A stretch of DNA of 50,281 nt from the NCBI GenBank assembly GCA_045596925.1, contig JAZODH010000082.1, positions 1-50,281 of the forward strand. Direction: 5' to 3'. The translations under genes and the position numbers were made by a program. Source of the stretch: SIG710 sp045596925 (lineage in GTDB: Bacteria > Bacillota > Clostridia > Oscillospirales > CAG-272). Positions 1 to 9,900 of the stretch are shown here, in pieces (the stretch's first letter is position 1; every line of letters starts with the position of its first letter). The notes beneath the pieces are model-generated. The model made no database searches and was not told the origin of the DNA. It worked only from the letters and a program-made list of their open reading frames with translations.

Positions 1-1
1 T

Positions 2-487
2 CTTGAGCGGTTTGCTCTGGGACAATCGGGGATCGAGCAGTCGCAAAAGCTTGATTCTGTGATGCTTTTCGTCCTCGCCATCGCCGTCCACAACCTGCCC
101 GAGGGGATCGCGGCAGGGGTCAGCTTCGGAACGGGTAACACAGCGGATGCATTGGCCGTCGTGTGGGGAATCGCGTTGCAGAACATACCCGAGGGAATGG
201 TCATAATCGCACCCCTGCTCGCGGCAGGAACCAGCCGTGGCAAAACCCTTGCCATTGCGCTTTTCACGGGCGCAGTGGAGGTGGTAGGCACGTTCCTTGG
301 GTATCTCACCATAGGTATTGCAAGCACGGCACTCCCCTTTATTCTCGCTTTTGCGGGCGGCACCATGCTTCACGTAATCAGCGACGAGATGATCCCCGAA
401 ATTCACGCGGACGGCGGCGACAAGTCCTCCACCTACGCCCTGCTTTTCGGATTTTGCTCTATGATCCTCATATCGGCGGTTATATAA
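2..487 (+). CDS. ZIP family divalent metal transporter, C-terminal part (cut by left edge)
   Basis: The frame is open from the left edge with no stop, so the true start lies outside the window; the first GTG/ATG at 59-64 is probably internal. The visible part holds the ZIP transmembrane IV signature HNLPEG and the transmembrane V signature QNIPEG, whose His and Glu residues form the metal site in ZIP transporters. Hydrophobic segments follow, and a late His-rich stretch reads MLHVISDEMIPEIH. ZIP proteins bring zinc, iron or manganese into the cytoplasm; the substrate cannot be read here. It converges on the methyltransferase gene and is followed directly by a bidirectional terminator. Confidence 0.9.
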   Translation, partial: LERFALGQSGIEQSQKLDSVMLFVLAIAVHNLPEGIAAGVSFGTGNTADALAVVWGIALQNIPEGMVIIAPLLAAGTSRGKTLAIALFTGAVEVVGTFLGYLTIGIASTALPFILAFAGGTMLHVISDEMIPEIHADGGDKSSTYALLFGFCSMILISAVI

Positions 488-516
488 AAAAGAGACTGCA
501 ATGCAGTCTCTTTTTT
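488..516. terminator. Bidirectional Rho-independent terminator
   Basis: A perfect 10-bp stem (AGAGACTGCA at 491-500 with TGCAGTCTCT at 502-511) is flanked by A-runs on the left and a T-run on the right. It can stop transcription from both the ZIP gene and the convergent methyltransferase gene. Confidence 0.88.
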
Positions 517-519
517 ATG

Positions 520-1374
520 TTATTTACTTTCCCCCGAGATCGAGCAGACCGCCATTTTTACGAAAAACTCACGGAATCCGGGGATCTTCGCCAATGGCTT
601 CAGGATCGAACGCAAAGGAACTTCGCTGTACCAAGCGGGCTTGATACCCATCGTCTTCAGCATCCTTTTGAAGCGTTTGAGAGTCATTTTGTTGATATAA
701 GTGTACCTTGTGACCCCGTCCTCGCCCTCGGTAAAACGGAATGCAAGGCGCGTATTCCTGTCGGGAAGGTCGGCAACAAGCTTTTTGTAAGCCTCGATCA
801 GCGCTTTTTCCGAGAAAAACGCATGCACCCAAGGCATATTGATAGCGTCGCTCATGTGAAATCCGAATGGGTGGTAATACGGCGGGAAGTTGATATAAAT
901 CCTGCCGTCGGGTCGAATGAGCCGCAAAGCCTCGCGCAACGCTGCCTCGGGGCGGTCAACGTGCTCCATAAAATCGTTCATGATGATGGTGTCAAAGGAG
1001 TTGTCCTCAAAAGGCAGCTCGTAAGCGGAAGCGCAGACAAAGGTAAATCTGTCGCTGTATCCGAGCTGTGATGCAAGGTCGTTTGCCTCGGACTCGTAAT
1101 GAGCAACTATCTCCGCGCCCGTCACGTGCCGAGCACCGCATTTTACATAATAAAGGCTCTTGCCCGCGGCACCGCAGCCCATGTCAAGCACGTCCTTGCC
1201 CTCAAACATCTCCTGCTCGGTGTACCTCGACATAAAATGCTTCACCGTCTCGTGACCCTTTTCAAACTGCCAACGGGCGTAGGTCATGACCCCGTCGTTC
1301 TGCATATTGAACGGGTGGAGCTGCTTTTTGAATATTTTATTTGACGCCAGAATCAGCTTTACGGCAATACCCAT
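520..1374 (-). CDS. Class I SAM-dependent methyltransferase
   Basis: This is a 284-residue Rossmann-fold methyltransferase of the Methyltransf_11/25 type. Motif I, VLDMGCGAAG, lies at residues 62-71. An acidic residue ends the second strand (TGAE), a motif II-like PFEDNSFDTI is followed by NDFMEHVDRP, and the post-motif RLIRPDGRIYINFPP completes the fold. The remaining C-terminal half is basic and probably shapes the acceptor site. The acceptor is unknown; similar proteins methylate small molecules, lipids or glycans. The start at the ATG at 1372-1374 has a GAGG a few bases upstream. The gene lies 75 bp behind the EamA transporter on the same strand and is probably cotranscribed with it. It shares a terminator with the convergent ZIP gene. 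Confidence 0.82.
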   Translation of the reverse strand: MGIAVKLILASNKIFKKQLHPFNMQNDGVMTYARWQFEKGHETVKHFMSRYTEQEMFEGKDVLDMGCGAAGKSLYYVKCGARHVTGAEIVAHYESEANDLASQLGYSDRFTFVCASAYELPFEDNSFDTIIMNDFMEHVDRPEAALREALRLIRPDGRIYINFPPYYHPFGFHMSDAINMPWVHAFFSEKALIEAYKKLVADLPDRNTRLAFRFTEGEDGVTRYTYINKMTLKRFKRMLKTMGIKPAWYSEVPLRSILKPLAKIPGFREFFVKMAVCSISGESK

Positions 1375-1449
1375 TCAAAAAACCTCACTTATAAGATATC
1401 TTTGCCTCGTCCCGTCGGGAATATTCAAGGAAGCAGATCGAAAATCTAA

Positions 1450-2382
1450 TTACAGATCTCCGTTGATACCGTCGATAACGCCCAAGGTGATGATACCCAG
1501 GACTACAAGGGCTATCATAGCGTACTGCTTCAGGGTCAGCTTTTCCTTTAAGAAAATGCGGGAGAGGATCATGGAAACGATGCAGTAGGACGCGATAACG
1601 GGACCTGCCACAACGCCGCTTCCGCCGATGGCGTAGACGTAGGTCACCTGACCTGCAGTCTCGGCAACAGCCGCGAAAATTCTGTTCTTACCCTTGGGCA
1701 GGGAGATCTTCTCGCCCTTGATCTTCAGGAATACGAAGATAACTACTGCTACGATAAAGAACGTGTACATATACGCAACGTTTGCAACGTCCTCAAAGTT
1801 GTCCTCTGTGACGTACTTGAGAGGCGTAGTTGCAATATCGTCAAGGTAGTAAGCGTCAAAGAACGTACCCAAAGAGTCGATGATACAGTAGAGAATGGGC
1901 ATGAAGAATGCGACGATGCCGATCCTGTACTTTTTCTCGCCCTCAAGGGCGCACTTGTCAATATCCTGCTTTTCAAAGACGCCGAGCATAATAACGCCCA
2001 CACAGATAGCAACTATCGCAATAGACGTAGGTATGTCGGGTACCTGCTGCAGGAAAACGAGACAGAGAATTGCAGATACCGCGCCCGAAGCGTTTTGAAT
2101 AGGTGACGAAATAGAAAGGTCAAGATAACGCAAGCCAAAATATCCGATCGCCATTGAAAGGATATACATGGCCGAAACGGGCAGGTACATAAGCAAATTC
2201 ACGGGGTGGAAGTCAACACCGCCCAGAGTTATCATATAGGTGGCGTAAAGGCCCATCACGACGCCTACCGCCATTGTCGTTTTCAGATGGCTGTATCTGT
2301 CGGACTCGTCAGCCCCTTTTTTGTAGAAAAGGTCAGCCACGCCCCACATGATCGTCGTGAAGATTACGAAAAAGAACCACAT
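1450..2382 (-). CDS. EamA/DMT superfamily membrane transporter
   Basis: This 310-residue protein has about ten hydrophobic segments arranged as two EamA-like halves, with a charged loop in the middle (around residues 135-150, FEKQDIDKCALEGEKK). It begins directly with a membrane helix that includes TTIMWGVADLFYKKGA, typical of the drug/metabolite transporter superfamily. The second half ends with KEKLTLKQYAMIALVVLG, a hallmark of EamA proteins. Family members export or exchange metabolites, and the substrate is not evident. The start is fixed by a strong AGGAGGT ribosome binding site at 2392-2398 and a near-consensus promoter at 2418-2446. Transcription diverges from feoAB and probably continues into the methyltransferase gene. 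Confidence 0.85.
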   Translation of the reverse strand: MWFFFVIFTTIMWGVADLFYKKGADESDRYSHLKTTMAVGVVMGLYATYMITLGGVDFHPVNLLMYLPVSAMYILSMAIGYFGLRYLDLSISSPIQNASGAVSAILCLVFLQQVPDIPTSIAIVAICVGVIMLGVFEKQDIDKCALEGEKKYRIGIVAFFMPILYCIIDSLGTFFDAYYLDDIATTPLKYVTEDNFEDVANVAYMYTFFIVAVVIFVFLKIKGEKISLPKGKNRIFAAVAETAGQVTYVYAIGGSGVVAGPVIASYCIVSMILSRIFLKEKLTLKQYAMIALVVLGIITLGVIDGINGDL

Positions 2383-2417
2383 AAATTTTGTACCTCCTTT
2401 GTGGAATTTCGAGAGAA

Positions 2418-2446
2418 ATTATATCACAACACCCAAAAAATGTCAA
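2418..2446 (-). promoter_or_regulatory. Sigma-A promoter of the EamA transporter gene
   Basis: On the minus strand TTGACA (2441-2446) is followed by a 17-bp spacer and TATAAT (2418-2423), with TG one base upstream of the -10. Both hexamers match consensus. It is back to back with the feoAB promoter. Confidence 0.9.
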
Positions 2447-2473
2447 TATTTTTTTAATACGGTCGAAAAAGAT

Positions 2474-2502
2474 TTGAAAATTCAACAAAAATATGATATA
2501 AT
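2474..2502 (+). promoter_or_regulatory. Sigma-A promoter of feoAB
   Basis: TTGAAA (2474-2479), a 17-bp spacer and TATAAT (2497-2502) predict a start near 2509. The distance to the FeoAB start codon leaves a leader of about 35 nt. Confidence 0.88.
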
Positions 2503-2506
2503 GTAC

Positions 2507-2525
2507 ACGTATACAGACGTATACA
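2507..2525 (+). promoter_or_regulatory. Candidate metal-repressor operator at the feoAB start site
   Basis: ACGTATACA occurs twice (2507-2515 and 2517-2525), giving a 10-bp period. Each copy contains the self-complementary GTATAC. The pair covers the predicted transcription start, a standard repressor position. Iron uptake genes in Bacillota are usually controlled by Fur or DtxR-like repressors; this sequence does not match a classical Fur box that I recognise, so the regulator is unknown. Confidence 0.5.
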
Positions 2526-2542
2526 TAGAAACGGAGAGTCAA

Positions 2543-4879
2543 ATGACACTAAAAGAACTTGAGATCGGAAAATCCGGCAGAATTCTGTCGGTAGAAGGCG
2601 AGGGCGCGTTGCGCCAGCACCTTCTTGACATGGGTCTGATCCCCGGCGCACGCCTCACCATGGTCAAATACGCCCCCATGGGCGACCCCGTGGAGGTGCG
2701 GGTGAACAGCTACGAGCTGACCCTGCGTCTGACCGAGGCAGAAAACATCAAGATCGAGCCGGCGGAAAGCGAAAAGGGCACGTCCGCGCCTCAGAGAAAG
2801 CGTCTGATGGACCACCCCGGCCTGGGTGAAGACGGAAAATATCACGTCAAGGGCGACGGAGATCCTCTACCCGACGGCACGACCCTGACCTTTGCCCTGG
2901 CGGGCAATCAGAACTGCGGAAAGACCACCTTGTTCAACCAGCTCACAGGCTCAAATCAGCATGTGGGTAACTTCCCCGGCGTCACCGTCGACCGCAAGGA
3001 CGGGTCAATAAAAGGAAAGGCCGATACCCTTGTTACCGACCTGCCGGGTATCTATTCAATGTCCCCCTATTCAAGCGAGGAGATCGTTTCGCGGAATTTT
3101 ATCCTTGAAAGTCACCCAAAGGGCATCATCAACATAGTTGACGCCACCAACATCGAGCGAAACCTCTATCTGACCATGCAGTTGATGGAGCTTGATATCC
3201 CCATGGTGCTGGCGCTGAACATGATGGACGAGGTGCGCGAAAACGGCGGTGCTATCCGCATAAACGAGCTGGAATCGGCGCTGGGAATCCCCGTGGTGCC
3301 AATTTCCGCGGCAAAAAACGAGGGCATCGACGAGCTGGTAAGCCACGCCTTGCACGTTGCCAAATACCAGGAAAAGCCGGGAAGGCAGGATTTCTGCGAC
3401 GCCACCGACAAGGGCGGCGCGGTCCACCGCTGTCTCCACGGAATCATGCATCTAATTGAAGACCACGCCATCTCGGCGGGCATTCCCGTACGCTTTGCCG
3501 CCACGAAGCTGGCGGAGGGTGAATCTCTCATCGCGGAACAACTTTCCCTGGACGAAAACGAAAAGGAGATGATCGAGCACATCATCTGCCAGATGGAGCA
3601 GGAGCGCGGACTTGACCGCGCGGCGGCTATTGCGGATATGCGATTCTCGTTCATCAACAAGATCTGCGCCGAGACGGTGGTAAAACCCAAGGAAAGTAAA
3701 TCTCACCTGCGAAGCCGTAGAATAGACCGGGTGCTCACGGGCAAATACACCGCTATTCCCTGCTTTATCGCCATTATGGCGGCGGTGTTCTATCTGACCT
3801 TCAGCGTTATCGGTCTGGCTCTGTCAAATTTGACCGAGCTTGGTATTACCGCGCTGACCGACGTAGTTGACCGTCTTCTGACATCGCTCAATGTAAACCA
3901 AACCATTCATTCTCTGGTCATCGACGCCATTTTCGGGGGTGTGGGAAGCGTGCTTTCCTTCCTGCCCACCATCGTGACGCTGTTCTTCTTCCTCTCAATA
4001 CTTGAGGACAGCGGTTACATGGCTCGCGTAGCCTTTATCATGGATAAATTACTGCGCAAGATCGGTCTCTCGGGACGAAGCATCGTCCCCATGCTCATCG
4101 GCTTTGGCTGTACCGTTCCCGGCGTCATGGCAAGCCGCACGCTGCCGTCCGAGCGCGACCGCAAAATGACCGTTTTGCTCACTCCCTTTATGAGCTGCAG
4201 TGCAAAACTGCCCATTTACGGCTTCCTTGCAGACACATTTTTCCCCGGACACACGGCCACAGTGGTGGTGATACTGTATTTCGGCGGCATCCTTGTAGGT
4301 ATCCTGACGGCGCTGGTCTTCCGCGGCACTCTTTTCCGCGGCGAGGCAGTCCCCTTTGTGATGGAGCTTCCCAATTACCGTCTTCCCGCCGCAAAAAACG
4401 TTCTCCAGCTCCTTTGGGAGAAGGCTAAGGACTTTTTACAAAGAGCCTTTACCTTTATTTTTGTTGCTACCGTACTTATCTGGTTCCTGCAGTCCTTCAG
4501 CCCCACGTTCCGCGTGGTACAGGACTCAAAGGACAGCATCCTCGCCGTCGTTGCAGGCTTCGTTGCCCCAATATTCGCGCCTCTGGGCTTTGGGGATTGG
4601 CGGTTCTCCACAGCGCTGGTCACGGGATTTATGGCAAAGGAGAGCGTCGTTTCAACTCTGACGGTGCTTTTCGGCTCGGGCGAGGCGCTCAAGACCGTGA
4701 TGACCCCTGCCGCGGCCGCCGCGCTTCTCACCTTCTGCCTCCTCTACACCCCCTGCGTGGCAGCTGTTGCATCGATCAAGCGTGAGCTTGGAGCAAAATG
4801 GTCGGCGGGAGTGGTCGTTCTCCAATGCGCCCTGGCGTGGATCTGCGCCTATGGCGTATATATTATAGGTAGCCTTTGA
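2543..4879 (+). CDS. feoB: FeoA-FeoB fusion, ferrous iron transporter
   Basis: The 778-residue product imports Fe(II) across the cytoplasmic membrane. Residues 1 to about 75 form a FeoA SH3-like domain (MTLKELEIGKSGRI, then LRQHLLDMGLIPGA), normally a separate small protein. After a charged linker comes the FeoB G domain: G1 GNQNCGKTTLFN near residue 121, the threonine switch region GNFPGVTVD, G3 DLPG near 166 and G4 NMMD near 225. A helical spacer leads into the membrane part, which carries both Gate repeats (PIYGFLADTFFPGH in the second half). The longer open frame begins at 2348, but the ATG at 2543 follows a perfect promoter and a GGAGAG ribosome binding site and starts exactly at the FeoA domain. 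There is no separate feoC. The operator-like repeat at 2507-2525 suggests metal control. Confidence 0.95.
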   Translation: MTLKELEIGKSGRILSVEGEGALRQHLLDMGLIPGARLTMVKYAPMGDPVEVRVNSYELTLRLTEAENIKIEPAESEKGTSAPQRKRLMDHPGLGEDGKYHVKGDGDPLPDGTTLTFALAGNQNCGKTTLFNQLTGSNQHVGNFPGVTVDRKDGSIKGKADTLVTDLPGIYSMSPYSSEEIVSRNFILESHPKGIINIVDATNIERNLYLTMQLMELDIPMVLALNMMDEVRENGGAIRINELESALGIPVVPISAAKNEGIDELVSHALHVAKYQEKPGRQDFCDATDKGGAVHRCLHGIMHLIEDHAISAGIPVRFAATKLAEGESLIAEQLSLDENEKEMIEHIICQMEQERGLDRAAAIADMRFSFINKICAETVVKPKESKSHLRSRRIDRVLTGKYTAIPCFIAIMAAVFYLTFSVIGLALSNLTELGITALTDVVDRLLTSLNVNQTIHSLVIDAIFGGVGSVLSFLPTIVTLFFFLSILEDSGYMARVAFIMDKLLRKIGLSGRSIVPMLIGFGCTVPGVMASRTLPSERDRKMTVLLTPFMSCSAKLPIYGFLADTFFPGHTATVVVILYFGGILVGILTALVFRGTLFRGEAVPFVMELPNYRLPAAKNVLQLLWEKAKDFLQRAFTFIFVATVLIWFLQSFSPTFRVVQDSKDSILAVVAGFVAPIFAPLGFGDWRFSTALVTGFMAKESVVSTLTVLFGSGEALKTVMTPAAAAALLTFCLLYTPCVAAVASIKRELGAKWSAGVVVLQCALAWICAYGVYIIGSL

Positions 4880-5011
4880 TTTTTGTACATAAGGTATAAT
4901 ATCGCAAAAAGAAGTTAATAAATTCAAATATTTTTCTATAAATTCGTGGTACACCGTGACTGCGCATAGTATGTGAAGTTAAAAAATCAAAAGTTTAAAG
5001 GGAGAGACCTT

Positions 5012-6412
5012 ATGGAAAGACTGATCAAAATCGGAGCCGTTAAAGGAAAAAGCTCCTCCGAAATAAAATATTCGAGACTCGGTGTCGGATTTGAAAAGCT
5101 TGACCGTGAATTGCACGACCCCGAAATGGCCTACGACAAAATGGCAGAAACGGGCATCAAATGGGCGAGGATCCAGTCGGGCTGGGCAAGAACCGAAAAA
5201 GAAAAGGGCGTTTACGACTTCGCCTGGCTTGACTCTGTTGTAGACAATCTGCTCTCTCGCGGCATCGAGCCCTGGATTGACCTTTGCTACGGCAACGGAC
5301 TTTACAGCGAAAAGGCGAGGGAGTTCTTCGGCGCGGTAGGCGTTCTGCCCATCGACTGCGACGAGGCAAAGCAAGGCTGGGCAAATTACTGCACGGCTAT
5401 TGCAAAGCAGTATCGCGGCAAGGTCCGCTACTACGAGGTCTGGAACGAGCCGGACGGCGATTGGGACTGGAACCGCGGTCCCGACGGCAGATCTTACGGT
5501 CAATTTGCCATTGCAACCGCAAAAGCACTGCGCGCGGGAGACCCCGACGTAAAGGTAATCGGCGGCTCTCTTTGCCAGGTGACCTCGGGATTCCTTGCCG
5601 AAGCCTTTGAGGTTGGTATGGCGGATCACGTTGACGCTATCACCTATCACGAATATACCGCCGACGAGAGAAGAGTTCCCACCCGCGTGCGCTCTCTCCG
5701 CGGACTTATCAATATGTACAATCCTGCCATAAAAATAATTCAGGGCGAAAGCGGATCCCAGTCGAGAAGCGACGGAAGAGGCGCTCTGCACTACGGCGCG
5801 TGGACCGAGAGAAAGCAGGCAAAGCAGCTTCTCCGCCACACCATGGTCGACCTTGAATCCGAGGTCGAATTCATTTCCTACTTCTCCTGCGTTGACATGA
5901 TCGAGGGACTTAACGGAGTTGAGGGCAACACGGAAAGCTACCGCGACTACGGATATTTCGGAATCCTGGGCGCAGAGTTTGGCGAGGACGGCATGGCAAA
6001 GGACGAATACAAGCGCAAACCTTCCCACCGCGCACTTCAAACGATTTGTGCCCTGTTCTCAGAGGACGTTCACACAGAGCCGCTGCCTATCATGATGGTA
6101 CCCCGTCAGTCAAAGAGATTGCTGTCCCACGACTCCGATCACACCACTACCACGACTATATGCTTCAAGGACAACGACGGAAAGTGGGCTTACGTTTACT
6201 GGACACCCACGGACATTATGACCACCGATTACGAGGGAACGGTCACTCTGCACCTTGCAGGCATCAAAGAAAAGCCCCACTTGGTCGACCTAATGGACGG
6301 CTCAATTTACGAGATCCCCGATTCTATGATCGAGCCTCACCCCAGAGGAGGATATTACATAGTAAACCTTCCCTTAAAGGATTACCCCATGGCCCTGACC
6401 ACGTTTTGTTGA
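5012..6412 (+). CDS. GH-A clan glycoside hydrolase, GH39-like, cytoplasmic
   Basis: The 466-residue protein is a TIM-barrel glycosidase. The acid/base Glu lies in YYEVWNEPDGDW (about residue 145) and the likely nucleophile Glu in IIQGESGSQS (about residue 246), the two positions expected after strands 4 and 7 in clan GH-A. The opening part (GIKWARIQSGWARTEKEKG) resembles GH39 beta-xylosidases and related families. A C-terminal beta domain follows from about residue 380. No signal peptide is present, so it should act on imported oligosaccharides. I chose ATG 5012 because AAAGGGAGAG lies just upstream; the frame opens at 4973. A TATAAT at 4895-4900 suggests its own promoter, but the -35 is poor. 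The exact family and substrate remain uncertain. Confidence 0.8.
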   Translation: MERLIKIGAVKGKSSSEIKYSRLGVGFEKLDRELHDPEMAYDKMAETGIKWARIQSGWARTEKEKGVYDFAWLDSVVDNLLSRGIEPWIDLCYGNGLYSEKAREFFGAVGVLPIDCDEAKQGWANYCTAIAKQYRGKVRYYEVWNEPDGDWDWNRGPDGRSYGQFAIATAKALRAGDPDVKVIGGSLCQVTSGFLAEAFEVGMADHVDAITYHEYTADERRVPTRVRSLRGLINMYNPAIKIIQGESGSQSRSDGRGALHYGAWTERKQAKQLLRHTMVDLESEVEFISYFSCVDMIEGLNGVEGNTESYRDYGYFGILGAEFGEDGMAKDEYKRKPSHRALQTICALFSEDVHTEPLPIMMVPRQSKRLLSHDSDHTTTTTICFKDNDGKWAYVYWTPTDIMTTDYEGTVTLHLAGIKEKPHLVDLMDGSIYEIPDSMIEPHPRGGYYIVNLPLKDYPMALTTFC

Positions 6413-6422
6413 GGATACGCTT

Positions 6423-6446
6423 GGGGTGCTTTTGAAAAAGCACCCC
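6423..6446 (+). terminator. 3'-end palindromic module after the glycosidase gene
   Basis: GGGGTGCTTTT (6423-6433) pairs with AAAAGCACCCC (6436-6446), starting 10 nt after the stop codon. The same type of hairpin follows recR, the DUF378 gene and mrp in the same orientation relative to each gene. The second half of the module differs here from the other three copies. Confidence 0.7.
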
Positions 6447-6570
6447 ACCCCCCAGCCCCCTTTGAAAAGGTGGCTGGACACCCCAAACCAATCTGGCGAA
6501 AACGATGTCTCAACAACATCGTTTTCGCAAAAGAAGAATACAAACAGACACATTATCCCAATAAACTTGA

Positions 6571-6750
6571 AAACGACGGTGTTCAGCCGTCGTTTTTTTA
6601 GTTTCGTTTGGGGGATCCAACACCCTTTTTAAAGGGGGTTGGGGCTGAACGCCGTCGTCTTTTTAGCTTGGTTTGGGGCATCCAACTCCCTTTTTAAAGG
6701 GGGGGGGGTTCCTTTTCAAAGGGGCTTGGCGACGGCCGAACGCCGTCGTT
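6571..6750. repeat. Composite palindromic repeat cluster (ACGACGG family)
   Basis: The stretch holds a full ACGACGG-TGTTCAG-CCGTCGT hairpin with T-run (6573-6593) and further copies ending near 6660 and at 6730-6748. Between them are GC-rich arms of the form TTTGGGG..CCAAC..CCCTTTTTAAAGGGGG. A run of ten G lies at 6699-6708. No gene is supported. The hairpins could also end transcripts of the glycosidase gene. Confidence 0.8.
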
Positions 6751-6753
6751 TTT

Positions 6754-6893
6754 TTGCCTCCCTCCGGGAGGGAGGGGGACCACGAAGTAGTGGAAGGAGC
6801 CAGCGCAACAAACGATACAAACAAATCCTTCGTCAACGCGTTCTCCCTCAGTCGCCTACGGGCGACAGCTCTCTTCCAGAGGGAGCCTTACAT
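6754..6893. repeat. Inverted-repeat element with CCTCCCT / AGGGAGCC ends
   Basis: The element begins with a CCTCCCTCCGGGAGGGAGG hairpin, continues with ACCACGAAGTAGTGG, and ends with a CTCCCTCAGTCG..CGACAGCTCTCT block and AGAGGGAGCC. The same arrangement, with different loops, is found at 35183-35326. No protein is likely to be encoded. Confidence 0.65.
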
Positions 6894-6896
6894 AGC

Positions 6897-6924
6897 AAAA
6901 GGGCAGTCCCCGAAGGGACTGCCC
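6897..6924 (-). terminator. Rho-independent terminator of the SLH gene
   Basis: A 10-bp GC-rich stem (GGGCAGTCCC at 6901-6910, GGGACTGCCC at 6915-6924) closes a UUCG tetraloop on the minus strand and is followed by TTTT. It lies 34 nt beyond the SLH stop codon. Confidence 0.9.
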
Positions 6925-6958
6925 CAAAGTTATTTAACTAACTTTAAGCGATCTTCAA

Positions 6959-9900
6959 TTACTGTACTGCGTAACCTGTGGGAACGCCGTTAACGAGTGT
7001 GAAGATAACTTCTGCACCAGCCTTGAGATCCTTGATAGCTGTAGAAACAGTTACCTTGTCAGCTGCAACAGTGATGATTACGAAGCTGGGAGTTACACCG
7101 ATGAGCTTACCAGCGTTTGTGAACTCGTAGTAACCAACTGTGGAGCCGGATACGAAGTTACCAACGTAAGTGTCAGTCATCCAGTTAACATTGTTTGCAC
7201 CGTAGATGTGGAATACATCATCGAGAGTCTTAGTCTCGTCAATACCGATTACTCTATCATCAACAACAACGTTGCCGAGAACGAGGTCGAGCTCGAATGC
7301 GAATGTCTTTTCAACATTCTTGCAAGCTACGAGGTCGTAGAGGTTAGTGTAAGTGTAGAGAACTACGCCACCCTCAAGAGCAACTGTCTCGAGCTTTGTA
7401 TCGGATGTGATGAGGTAAGCAGCGTCAACGAGCCACTTGAAGCCCATGGGGCAGTTAGCTGTGTTAGCGTTGAATGCCCATGTGTTCTGAACTGTGTAGC
7501 TGAACCACTCGTTGTTTTCGTCAAGGAACTTACCAACGTACTCAACGTCGCCGATAGCGATCTCATTGATGTTACGAGTCTTATCAACGATCATGATCTG
7601 ATTTGCGTTAGCAGCGAGAACGAGAGTAGTAGCCTTGAGGCTGAGCTTATCACCATTGTCAGGCTTGCCTGTGAATGTGAAGATACCGTCGCCAGCAACG
7701 ATTGTGAATACAGTTGCATCAGTTACAACTATGTTAGAAGACTTGGAAACGATAGTTGCGTTTCTTGTGTCAGTAGCGAACTGACCCTTAGCGATGCCAT
7801 TGATGAACTCAATGTCATTAACCTTAACCTTGTTGATGTTGTTCTTAGCGCTTGTAGCGTAGCTTACGAGAGCTGCATTGTCATAGTCAACGTCTGTGAG
7901 GATGAGGTTGCCTGCAGCATCCTTGCCTGTGATAGCATAAAGCTCAGGTGTAGCAACGAATGTGCCGTTGATCTCTTCCATGATGTTGAGACGGAGCTGT
8001 TCTGCGTACTCAGCGGTAGCCATAACAGCAGCCTTGCGAGCCTCGTTGAAGTACATGTTGTACTGGTTGAGGTCGGGGTTAGCGTAAAGAACGTCGATTG
8101 TGTCGCAGAATGCCTCGAACTCCATACCGTCGAAGGTCTTTACCTTCTGGTCGCCCTCTTCGTTGTAGATAGCGGAAACCTTAACGGATGTGTAGTTGCC
8201 GGAAGCGTCTGTGAGTGCACGGTTGATTACGAGAGCGTTACCGTCAAGAGCGAAGGTAGCGTCAGACCAGTCGAATGTAACGAAGTTGTAGTTACGAACG
8301 ATAGAGGGCCATGCATAGATTGTGTAGCCTGCGAGGCTGTATACTCTCAGTTCATTGTATGCTCCATTGGACTCGAGAACTGCCTGGAATACGTTCTCCC
8401 ATGTAGCTGCGCCGCATCCGGCTGCAATAAGATCGGAAGGCATTCTATCTGCTTCCTCGAATGTGAGGGTGCCTTCGATACCCTTGAGGTTAGCGTCTGT
8501 GAGCTTGTTGATGTTTGTGAATTCCTTACCACCAACTGTAGCGGACTTGATCTTCTTTGTAAGAGCATCGTTTACAACCTTTGTAACCTCACCCTTGAAG
8601 CCCTCGCGCTTGATGGACTCAACTGTCTTGATATCCATGGATACGGGGTTTACAGTATAAACGTAGAGTGTGTTGTAAGTGTCCTTGAAATCAGATGTCC
8701 AGTTTGCTATCTTATTATTGTCAATCTTGTCAGCTGCAGCGAAGTAGCCGCGTCTCTGCCATGTGTAGTCACCCTGAGAGGAGGGAACTACGAAGTAATC
8801 ACCGGACTTGACATGGTTACCGATGTAGTAAGGCATGTAGATACCGTAGTCGAACATGCCGTCCTTGTTTGTATCGAAGAGTGTTACTTCCTGGAACAGG
8901 TTGTCCTTAAGGGCGGTAACGTCCTTCTTTGCGTCGAATGCAACACCGTCAGTCATAGCTGTTGTGTTGTACTCGAAGAGGCGGAGGTCATAGATCTTTG
9001 TGGGGTTAAGGGACTCGAGGTCAACTCTGTCAACTGTTACGTCGTACTTCTGACCGTTAACTACGAGGTAGTCACCGGAAACAGCGATCTTGTCGGAAGT
9101 TGTACCGTAGTCTGTGTACTTTGTACCAGCGTACTCGTCAACCCAAGCAAGCTTCTCGCCCTCGAATGTGAGGTCGTAAACATAACCGATCTTAGCTGTT
9201 ACGTCTGCGCCGATATCGTCAGCGAGCTCAGCTGCGAGAACGTATCTGTCTGCTGCTGTGTCAAGAGTTACGTCGTTGTTAAGAGTTGTGAATACAACAT
9301 AGTCACCGTCTACACATGCGTCTGTGCCGGGGAATACCTGTGTGAATTCAGCCTTGTTGCGTACTTCTGTTGTAGAAGTGAGCATGTACTTACCTGTTGT
9401 GAGGTTGAACTTGTTAGCGAAGGTGTTAACCTGCTCCCAAGGACCCCATGTCCACTCAGTGTACTCAACTGTGAGTGCATTGTAGAGGATTGTAGCTGTT
9501 ACGCCACGGATTGCCTTGTCAGCGTAGTCTACGCCGGAGATGCCCTCTGTGAGACCCATCTTAATAGCTGCGTTGATGAAGCCGTTAGGATACTTGAGAT
9601 CCTTTGTTGCCTCGTAACCAACGAGTGCACGAACTACCATTGTGAGCGCTTCCTGGTAGGATACGTTGCCCTTAGGATCGAACACGTCAGCGGATCTACC
9701 GATGATGATACCCTCATCATAAGCGTAAGCGATTGCTGCGATGTTTACTGCAGGACGATCGTTGATGTCCTTGAAAGGTGTGTCGTTAACAAAGTCTGCC
9801 CATGCGTCGTTTGCAACCTTACCGGTGGAAACACGTGCAACAAACATTGCCATCTGCTCACGAGTTACGTCGTCCTTCTCGCCAAGCTCGTTAGCGCCGT

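Noticed and set aside
7..64. Start of the ZIP gene at 59
   Set aside because: The frame is open to the left edge and ZIP proteins have several membrane helices before this point, so the start is outside the window.
163..1071. Open frame of 302 codons on the plus strand
   Set aside because: It spans the end of the ZIP gene, the terminator and the methyltransferase in other frames; no domain and Arg/His-rich composition.
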